Of a DNA stretch of 5,456 nucleotides, positions 1 to 4,363 are shown piece by piece. The DNA is from JAWXCM01 sp034408745 (lineage in GTDB: Bacteria > Acidobacteriota > Terriglobia > Bryobacterales > Bryobacteraceae). Below the pieces are notes generated by a model that ran no database searches, was not told where the DNA came from, and was given only the letters and a program-made list of their open reading frames with translations. Position numbers and translations under genes: made by a program. The stretch spans positions 1 to 5,456 of the forward strand of contig JAWXCM010000297.1 of NCBI GenBank assembly GCA_034408745.1, read 5' to 3'. Each line of letters opens with the position of its first letter. The stretch's first letter is position 1.

Positions 1-1065
1 CTTCTCTACGTGCCGCTGCTCGCGCCCGTGCTGATTCTCGCGATCGCGCGTCGACGCCGGGCTGTGCTTTGGGCCGCCGCTGCCGTCGTTCTTACCTGGC
101 TCGTAGTCATCGCCGCCTACCGCTTCGATATCCGCACTCTCACACCTCCGGAACTCGAACAGATTTCCGCCACCGCATATCTACCGGCGCCGGTGAAAGC
201 AGCCGCGCGCCTGCTGACGTTCATACCGATTCCTTTATCGCTGTGGACCGGAGTCTCGACGCTCTTCTCCAACCTCGCCTTTGAAATGCCGGTGTATCTG
301 CTTGGTAAGGTGTGGCCCGAGGGCAACCCCTGGTATTTCGCCGTCGCTCTCGCCGTCAAAGTGCCCGTCTCGCTGTGGATCCTGATGTTGGCCGGCGGGG
401 GCGCGCTCATAAACCGCGCGTATCATCGCAGACTCGCCTGGACAGCTCTGCTCTGGCTCGCGCCCGGGTTCTTGTACATAGCCCTCGCATCCACGGTGCC
501 ACTCCAATTGGGTGTTCGCCTGGTTCTACCCGCTCTGCCGTTCGGACTCCTGATCGCCGCGGCCGGCGTCGATTGGCTGTCCCGCACACATGCCCGGCAG
601 GCGCTGCTGGCACTGCTTGCCCTCGTCTTCCTGTTTGAAACCGGGCGTGTCTATCCCGATGGAATCGGTTTCTTCAACCTCGCCGCCGGCGGACCCGCAA
701 GGGGCTCCCACTATTTGCTCGACAGTAATCTCGACTGGGGCCAGGGCCTTCCCGCGCTCGAAAGTTGGGCCCGCCGCAACAAGGTCCTGCCGATCCGGCT
801 ATCCTATTTCGGCGCCGACATGCCGTTCCGGTATTTCCGCGGCAACGAAGTGGAACTGCTGGCGCCTCCGTGGGCTGAATCCCTGGTGAAGTCTGACCGG
901 CTGGTCCCCGAACCCGGCCGCTATTACGCCATCGGCGCCACCCTCATTCCGGGCCAGTTCTTTGCGCCGAAGTTCAAAGATTACTACGCCGCCTTCCGCG
1001 ACCGCGAGCCTGTCGCGCGCCCCGGATACGCGATCTTCGTCTACTATTTCGAACCCACACCGTGA
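1..1065 (+). CDS. GT39-type polytopic membrane glycosyltransferase, C-terminal part (5' truncated by window edge)
   Basis: The reading frame is open from base 1 (first codons L-L-Y-V-P) to a TGA at 1063-1065, so the gene starts upstream and only 354 residues are visible. The apparent GTG at base 10 is internal. About seven hydrophobic segments are seen, near residues 4-17, 21-40, 71-95, 111-137, 147-164, 172-193 and 201-213. A hydrophilic C-terminal domain follows, containing DSNLDWGQ at residues 241-248 after a GGPARGSHYLL stretch. In my knowledge this signature marks the C-terminal part of GT39/PMT-like (ArnT-related) proteins of Acidobacteriota and similar bacteria. Such enzymes use polyprenyl-phosphate sugars at the inner membrane and transfer the sugar to a protein or lipid on the periplasmic face. 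The catalytic acidic motif expected near the N-terminus is outside the window, so activity and acceptor cannot be judged. The STAS gene follows after 22 bases. Confidence 0.82.
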   Translation, partial: LLYVPLLAPVLILAIARRRRAVLWAAAAVVLTWLVVIAAYRFDIRTLTPPELEQISATAYLPAPVKAAARLLTFIPIPLSLWTGVSTLFSNLAFEMPVYLLGKVWPEGNPWYFAVALAVKVPVSLWILMLAGGGALINRAYHRRLAWTALLWLAPGFLYIALASTVPLQLGVRLVLPALPFGLLIAAAGVDWLSRTHARQALLALLALVFLFETGRVYPDGIGFFNLAAGGPARGSHYLLDSNLDWGQGLPALESWARRNKVLPIRLSYFGADMPFRYFRGNEVELLAPPWAESLVKSDRLVPEPGRYYAIGATLIPGQFFAPKFKDYYAAFRDREPVARPGYAIFVYYFEPTP

Positions 1066-1087
1066 CGGCTGTGTTATCCCTATAGAG

Positions 1088-1441
1088 TTGAAGCCTGTTC
1101 CACTCGAGATCGGTTACCGCGAGATCGCCCCGTCAAGCGTAGTCCTCACTTTGTCAGGCCGGCTGATGCTCGGTCCCGAGGGCGAGCAACTCGAGAGCGT
1201 CGTTGATACGCTCCTCGCGCAAGGCTACCGGCGGTTCATTTTCGAACTCTCCGGCATTACCCACATCGACAGCACCGGCATCGGACGGTGCATTGCGAGC
1301 CTGAACAAAATCATGGCCGCCGGCGGCAAACTGCATATGGCGGCTGCCGCGAAAGCAGTGCGCGAAGGGTTCCGCGTTACCCGGCTCGACCGTGTCTTCC
1401 GCTTCTTTGATGACACCGCCGCCGCTCAGGCCGCCCTCTAG
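1088..1441 (+). CDS. STAS-domain protein, anti-sigma-factor antagonist (SpoIIAA/RsbV) type
   Basis: This is a 117-residue single-domain protein if the TTG at 1088 is the start. The fold is recognisable: strand VVLTLSGRLMLGPEG (residues 18-32), helix to about 46, strand RRFIFELSGI, then HIDSTGIGR (59-67) and the helix CIASLNKIMAAGG. The D61-S62-T63-G64 motif corresponds to the DS(S/T)G motif holding the residue phosphorylated by partner kinases in SpoIIAA and RsbV, so both hydroxyl residues are present. By family it would act in the cytoplasm as a phosphorylation-controlled binding partner of an anti-sigma factor or similar protein. No such partner is in the window. The start is uncertain: no ATG or GTG lies in frame between the upstream stop (1063-1065) and the domain, and no Shine-Dalgarno precedes the TTG. 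It lies 22 bases after the membrane glycosyltransferase and may share its transcript. The stop is TAG at 1439-1441, three bases before a hairpin repeat. Confidence 0.78.
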   Translation: MKPVPLEIGYREIAPSSVVLTLSGRLMLGPEGEQLESVVDTLLAQGYRRFIFELSGITHIDSTGIGRCIASLNKIMAAGGKLHMAAAAKAVREGFRVTRLDRVFRFFDDTAAAQAAL

Positions 1442-1444
1442 CGT

Positions 1445-1471
1445 GAAATAAGGTAGCAGGTACCTTATTTC
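1445..1471. repeat. Palindromic hairpin repeat, copy 1 (perfect 11-bp stem, 5-nt loop)
   Basis: The left arm GAAATAAGGTA (1445-1455) and right arm TACCTTATTTC (1461-1471) are exact reverse complements around the loop GCAGG. It begins three bases after the STAS stop codon, in the gap between convergent genes. The stem is AT-rich against a GC-rich background, and no U-tract follows on either strand, so a classical intrinsic terminator is not clearly indicated. A second copy lies 86 bases downstream in the same loop orientation. It could be a REP-like intergenic repeat, a weak bidirectional terminator or mRNA 3'-end stabiliser, or a protein-binding palindrome. Confidence 0.85.
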
Positions 1472-1486
1472 GAAAATACTAGATGT

Positions 1487-1507
1487 GGGGGTAGGCGGGC
1501 GGGCTGG
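1487..1507 (+). other. G-rich stretch between the two hairpin repeats, possible two-tetrad G-quadruplex
   Basis: The plus strand has G-runs of 5, 2, 3, 3 and 2 bases at 1487-1491, 1494-1495, 1497-1499, 1501-1503 and 1506-1507, separated by one or two bases. Four GG tracts with short loops are enough in principle for a two-tetrad quadruplex. A four-run GGG quadruplex is not available without bulges. The heptamer GCTGGTG occurs twice here (1503-1509 and 1515-1521). The position, centred between two copies of the palindrome, is the reason to record it. Whether it folds is unknown. Confidence 0.3.
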
Positions 1508-1530
1508 TGCGACCGCTGGTGGTCACCATC

Positions 1531-1557
1531 GATATAAGGTAGCAGGTACCCTATTTC
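1531..1557. repeat. Palindromic hairpin repeat, copy 2 (imperfect stem)
   Basis: This copy matches copy 1 at 27 of 29 positions when both are read two bases past the right arm (1445-1473 against 1531-1559). It has the same loop GCAGG in the same orientation. The arms are GATATAAGGTA (1531-1541) and TACCCTATTTC (1547-1557). Two stem pairs are broken on the plus strand: T opposite T at the third pair and A opposite C at the seventh. On minus-strand RNA the seventh pair becomes a tolerated G-U, so the hairpin would be better kept in the transcript of the minus-strand operon, whose last stop codon is at 1590-1592. The neighbouring CAACCTATTTGG at 1564-1575 looks like a poor echo of the right arm. 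Confidence 0.8.
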
Positions 1558-1589
1558 GACGGGCAACCTATTTGGAGTCGCTCCTCCCG

Positions 1590-2363
1590 TTACACACGGC
1601 CGAACTTTCTCGCCACCAGCAATTTCAGCGTCCTCCAACTGGTCTCGAAGATGCGCATCTTGCTCGCGCCTTTCTTCAGATCGTAGCGAAGGATCAGCGG
1701 GACTTCTCCAGCCACCACCAGCGGCATCCGGCGCAGCTTCAGCAGGATGTCCACCATGCACTGAAAGCCCTCCTGATCCACAAACCGGTCTCCATACATG
1801 TCAATCGCCTTCAATAATGTCTCCGCCCGATATGCGCGGTAACCGCAGGTGTAATCCCGCACTCCGGGCATCGGGAACAATATCCGCAGCAGAAGCGATG
1901 CCGCTGAGCTGATCGCCCGCCGATGCAGGGAGAGCCCCACCACGCGCGCGCCCCGCTGGTAACGGGAGGCGATCACCACATCGTGCCCCTCCTTTACCAT
2001 ACGAACCATCCGCAAAATCAGCCCGGGCGCGTGGGTCTCGTCGGCGTCCATCGTAACGATGATGTCTTTCGGCCGGGCGCACCGGCTTGCGTGGAACAGC
2101 CCGTCCCGTATGGTCGCCCCGAGACCCTCGTTCCGCTCGTGCCGATACGTGTGCAGCGGCATTCGATCGCGATAAGCGGCCAGGATCTCCGGCGTACCGT
2201 CCGTGCTCCCGTCGTCAACGACGATCACCTCAAAATCGAGCGAAGCATCAGTCAACGTCTCGACAAGATTGTCGAGAAGTCCCGGCATATTCTCCTCCTC
2301 GTTGTACGCGGGAAGGACAACAATCACCTTGTATGATCGGACCCGTTGGACGGCGTCCTTCAC
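1590..2363 (-). CDS. GT2-family glycosyltransferase, dolichyl/polyprenyl-phosphate sugar synthase-like (DPM1-like), no membrane anchor
   Basis: The protein has 257 residues from the GTG at 2363-2361, whose bases overlap the methyltransferase stop as GTGA (2363-2360). An AGGAAG sequence 11 bases upstream could serve as a ribosome site. GT-A fold motifs appear in order: VIVVLPAYNEEEN (about 13-25), VVDDGSTDG (48-56), the metal-binding DAD in VTMDADE (106-108), CGYRAYR (173-179) and GASKM (232-236). The family transfers a sugar from a nucleotide donor, often to polyprenyl phosphate, on the cytoplasmic face of the membrane. The CGYRAYR and SKM motifs favour the DPM1-like branch. The C-terminal membrane helices found in GtrB/ArnC-type members are absent: the protein ends soon after SKM at KFGRV. 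The product could be a polyprenyl-phosphate hexose feeding a GT39-type enzyme such as the one at 1-1065, but this is inference. It is the last gene of a three-gene minus-strand operon. Confidence 0.9.
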   Translation of the reverse strand: MKDAVQRVRSYKVIVVLPAYNEEENMPGLLDNLVETLTDASLDFEVIVVDDGSTDGTPEILAAYRDRMPLHTYRHERNEGLGATIRDGLFHASRCARPKDIIVTMDADETHAPGLILRMVRMVKEGHDVVIASRYQRGARVVGLSLHRRAISSAASLLLRILFPMPGVRDYTCGYRAYRAETLLKAIDMYGDRFVDQEGFQCMVDILLKLRRMPLVVAGEVPLILRYDLKKGASKMRIFETSWRTLKLLVARKFGRV

Positions 2364-3037
2364 GGCCTGGCGCGCTTCCTCGCGGCCACAATGATCGCGG
2401 GACTGCAACAGCGGAGCGCCTTCGTCGGCCAGTGGATGTAGACGCCGGGCGGAAGCAGGATACGATACATCCCCATCCATTCGAGGATTTCGAAATGGCT
2501 CGACGCCCACCGGGTCCAGAAGCGCCGGCTGGTCTTATGCACGTGGGTCGGATCGCGGTCCAGTAAATGAACGATCGGGCCCAGCGGACCGTCATACGCC
2601 GGGACCACGAACACCAGCAGTCCACCGGGCTTTAGCACCTTGTCCAGGGCCTGCGCCACGTTCTCGAGATCCTGGATGTGTTCGATAACATCAAACGACG
2701 TCACAACGTCAAAGGGACCTGAAAATGGGTTTGTGTCCAGTGTTGCGGCCTCGAGGCGCAGGTCCGGATGTAACCTCCGGCCTTCTTGAATAGCGAACGG
2801 GCTGATATCGATGCCGAAACGCTGCCACTCCCTTGGCAGCGAAGACAGGAAGCCACCGAAAGCGCACCCGACATCAAGAATGCCGCCGGTTCGCGTCCCG
2901 GCATGACGGGCGATGAAATCGCGGTAAAACTGCCGCTTGTAGGTCGGATTCTGACGCTCGTAATTGCGGTAGACGGTCTGAAAATACTCCGACCCGAAGC
3001 GGTCGGCGGCCCCTATCGGATCACCTGAGCTCGACAT
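2360..3037 (-). CDS. Class I SAM-dependent methyltransferase (UbiG / Methyltransf_23-like)
   Basis: The protein has 225 residues, start ATG at 3037-3035, stop TGA at 2362-2360. An N-terminal helical part with several aromatic residues precedes the Rossmann-like fold. SAM-binding motif I is ILDVGCAFGGF (53-63). GIDIS (75-79) gives the acidic residue expected to contact the ribose. FDVVTSFDVIEHIQD (109-123) is motif II with the usual IEH, and KPGG is at 136-139. DPTHVH (162-167) follows and is common in glycan- and lipid-associated members of this group. It would be cytoplasmic and transfer a methyl group from SAM to a small molecule or sugar; the substrate cannot be read from the sequence. Its start overlaps the end of the beta-propeller gene by 17 bases and its stop overlaps the glycosyltransferase start by 4, so translational coupling is likely. 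No good Shine-Dalgarno precedes its ATG. The pairing with a GT2 enzyme suggests glycan or lipid-linked sugar modification. Confidence 0.9.
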   Translation of the reverse strand: MSSSGDPIGAADRFGSEYFQTVYRNYERQNPTYKRQFYRDFIARHAGTRTGGILDVGCAFGGFLSSLPREWQRFGIDISPFAIQEGRRLHPDLRLEAATLDTNPFSGPFDVVTSFDVIEHIQDLENVAQALDKVLKPGGLLVFVVPAYDGPLGPIVHLLDRDPTHVHKTSRRFWTRWASSHFEILEWMGMYRILLPPGVYIHWPTKALRCCSPAIIVAARKRARP

Positions 3038-4292
3038 TGGCAGTACTCGACGATAGCGGTGCCCGCACGTCGTAGCACATCAGCATGTTCTGGTTGCGGA
3101 TATACAGCCGCCCGCCGCTCACCACCGGGTGCGCCCAACTCGGAAAGCCCTGATCCGGAATGCTGAAACGCCCGCTCTCCTGATATCCCTTTGGAGAAGC
3201 CGCCGCCAATCCCACGGTGTTTTGCTCGCCAAACAGGAACAGCTTCCCATCGGCATAGGTGAGCGAACCCTTGCCAACGCTCCGGTCTTTCCACATCACC
3301 TTGCCGGTGGCAAACTCCATGCACGTCAGGATCGCGTTTGAGAATCCATAGAGGTAGCCATCCACCAGCAGAACGCCGCCATGGTGGTTCATCATCTCGC
3401 GGTTAAAGTAGACTTCGTCCGCCCGTAACTCGCCGTTTGCCGCCTTCAGACTGAGCAGTGCGCACCCGGTGCCGTAGGCCGAACTGTAGAAGACTTTCTT
3501 GTCGAAGTAGATCGGAGTCGCGACGTTGGCTGTTCGATTCGCTACCCGCTCGTAGCGCCACAGCAGCTTTCCGTCGCTTGCGCGGACACCCGCGGCCGAG
3601 CGTGCCGTGAGCGTGGTGTAGGCGCGCACGCCGTCCACCTCGATCGCGATGCAGGAGGAATAACCCGCGGGATCCCGGAGTTCCTTAGCCATCCAGATAT
3701 CCTTGCCCGTCATCTTGTCCAGCGCGACGATTCCGGCGCCGCTTCCACCGGGAGTGATCACCAGTTTATTGCCGTCAACCAATGGCGACTCGCTGATCAG
3801 CCAGTGCGCATTCTCGCCGTGAAAGTCGCGGAGCATGTTCTTGCGCCACACGCTCGCGCCGTCCGCCGTCCGCAGGCACTGTAGATCGCCCGATTCGCTC
3901 AGTGCGTAGAGCAGATCGCCATCTACCGTCGGCGTGCCGCGCGGACCACCGCCGCGGTCCTGGTCTAGCCGCTGCCCCAGCGCTTTCGTCCACAGAGTCT
4001 TGCCATCGGCCCGGCTCAGGCATGCCACCACGCTGTCCTTGCCTTTGCCGCCTTGAACGAAGATGCGGTCTTTTACGATCGCCAGTGACCCATATCCATC
4101 GCCGAGACCCTCCACGCTCCAGATCTTCTTCGGCCCGCCAGCCGGCCAGACCTTCTCCAGTCCCGTCTCTTTCGAGAGGCCCGTACGCTCCGGACCGCGC
4201 CACTGCGGCCAGTCCAGGTCAGTTGCGGCAGCGGCCTTGGGCGCGGCGAGAGCCGAGGCGAAAATCAGGGGCAGAAACTCACGGCGGTCCAT
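3021..4292 (-). CDS. Exported PQQ-type beta-propeller repeat protein (BamB/quinoprotein-like fold)
   Basis: The protein has 423 residues from the ATG at 4292-4290. The start is chosen because a signal sequence begins there: MDRREFLPLIFASALAAPKA, with RRxFL resembling a Tat signal, then a small-residue run AAAA before TDLDWPQWRGPERTGLS. The DWPQWRGP motif (27-34) is typical of exported propeller proteins in Acidobacteriota and Planctomycetes. Blade-type sequences of the form (D/T)Gk.lW recur at about 96-101, 144-149, 195-200, 240-245 and 329-334, consistent with PQQ-like repeats. Quinoprotein dehydrogenase catalytic features are not evident, so a structural, binding or scaffolding role is more likely than PQQ-dependent oxidation. 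No lipobox is present, so it is predicted soluble in the periplasm or secreted. The frame stays open to 4559, but that extension lacks protein-like character and overlaps the divergent gene. It is the first gene of the operon and overlaps the methyltransferase by 17 bases. Confidence 0.88.
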   Translation of the reverse strand: MDRREFLPLIFASALAAPKAAAATDLDWPQWRGPERTGLSKETGLEKVWPAGGPKKIWSVEGLGDGYGSLAIVKDRIFVQGGKGKDSVVACLSRADGKTLWTKALGQRLDQDRGGGPRGTPTVDGDLLYALSESGDLQCLRTADGASVWRKNMLRDFHGENAHWLISESPLVDGNKLVITPGGSGAGIVALDKMTGKDIWMAKELRDPAGYSSCIAIEVDGVRAYTTLTARSAAGVRASDGKLLWRYERVANRTANVATPIYFDKKVFYSSAYGTGCALLSLKAANGELRADEVYFNREMMNHHGGVLLVDGYLYGFSNAILTCMEFATGKVMWKDRSVGKGSLTYADGKLFLFGEQNTVGLAAASPKGYQESGRFSIPDQGFPSWAHPVVSGGRLYIRNQNMLMCYDVRAPLSSSTANVELR

Positions 4293-4299
4293 GCGCACT

Positions 4300-4305
4300 A
4301 TGGTA
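4300..4305 (-). promoter_or_regulatory. Candidate -10 element (TACCAT) for a leaderless operon transcript
   Basis: On the minus strand TACCAT is followed by seven bases (AGTGCGC) and then the ATG at 4292. A TANNNT hexamer at this distance would place the transcription start at or next to the initiation codon, as in leaderless genes. No Shine-Dalgarno is seen before this ATG, which agrees with that reading. A good -35 is lacking, and a hexamer this loose can occur by chance. Confidence 0.28.
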
Positions 4306-4351
4306 ACCCGCCCGCGAAACTGAAATGCCGGGCCGGTGTTTACAGTAAAAT

Positions 4352-4355
4352 AGGA
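4352..4355 (+). promoter_or_regulatory. Ribosome binding site (AGGA) of the LGFP/Big_2 gene
   Basis: AGGA lies eight bases before the ATG at 4364-4366, a normal spacing, and supports that start together with the signal peptide that begins there. It directly follows the TAAAAT hexamer, so if TAAAAT were the true -10 this site would be only partly transcribed. The two readings compete. Confidence 0.5.
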
Positions 4356-4363
4356 CTTCATCA

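Larger units (their letters stand above)
1590..4292 (-). other. Three-gene operon: beta-propeller, methyltransferase, GT2 glycosyltransferase
   Basis: The three minus-strand genes overlap each other by 17 bases (3021-3037) and 4 bases (2360-2363), leaving no room for internal promoters or terminators at the junctions. Co-transcription from the 4293-4363 region and translational coupling are therefore expected. The unit ends at 1590, facing the STAS gene across the hairpin-bearing gap. The two distal products would work in the cytoplasm and the first is exported, so a shared role in making and handling an envelope glycan is possible but unproven. Confidence 0.8.
4293..4363. promoter_or_regulatory. 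Divergent 71-base intergenic region, probable promoters for both flanking genes
   Basis: This is the only space between the start of the minus-strand operon (ATG at 4292) and the start of the plus-strand secreted-protein gene (ATG at 4364), so promoters for both should lie in or near it. On the plus strand TAAAAT (4346-4351) is a reasonable -10-like hexamer, but no convincing -35 lies at the right distance. The part near 4336-4352 is AT-rich compared with its surroundings. No clear operator palindrome was seen. Confidence 0.45.

Noticed and set aside
962..1087. ATG at 962 as start of the STAS gene
   Set aside because: It lies inside the C-terminal coding part of the glycosyltransferase, and the resulting Ser/Arg/Thr-rich leader looks like an out-of-frame translation of that gene.
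1445..1480. Copy 1 hairpin as a classical rho-independent terminator
   Set aside because: The stem is AT-rich and the bases after it (GAAAATACT) are not a T-tract; the minus-strand side also lacks one. A weaker termination role cannot be excluded.
1445..1557. CRISPR array
   Set aside because: There are only two repeat units, each a strong palindrome, with one G-rich 59-base spacer, no third unit and no cas genes.
1440..1565. Target-site duplication flanking the 113-base hairpin block
   Set aside because: The bases outside the two ends (AGCGT on the left, GACGG on the right) do not match, so a recent insertion with duplication is not shown.
2364..2510. Upstream extension of the GT2 gene to an ATG at 2510
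   Set aside because: It would overlap the methyltransferase by about 150 bases and adds residues with no family similarity. The GTGA overlap at 2360-2363 is the usual arrangement.
3021..4292. PQQ-dependent alcohol or glucose dehydrogenase
   Set aside because: The protein is shorter than typical quinoprotein alcohol dehydrogenases and only the generic propeller blade motifs are visible, without recognisable catalytic or calcium-binding signatures.
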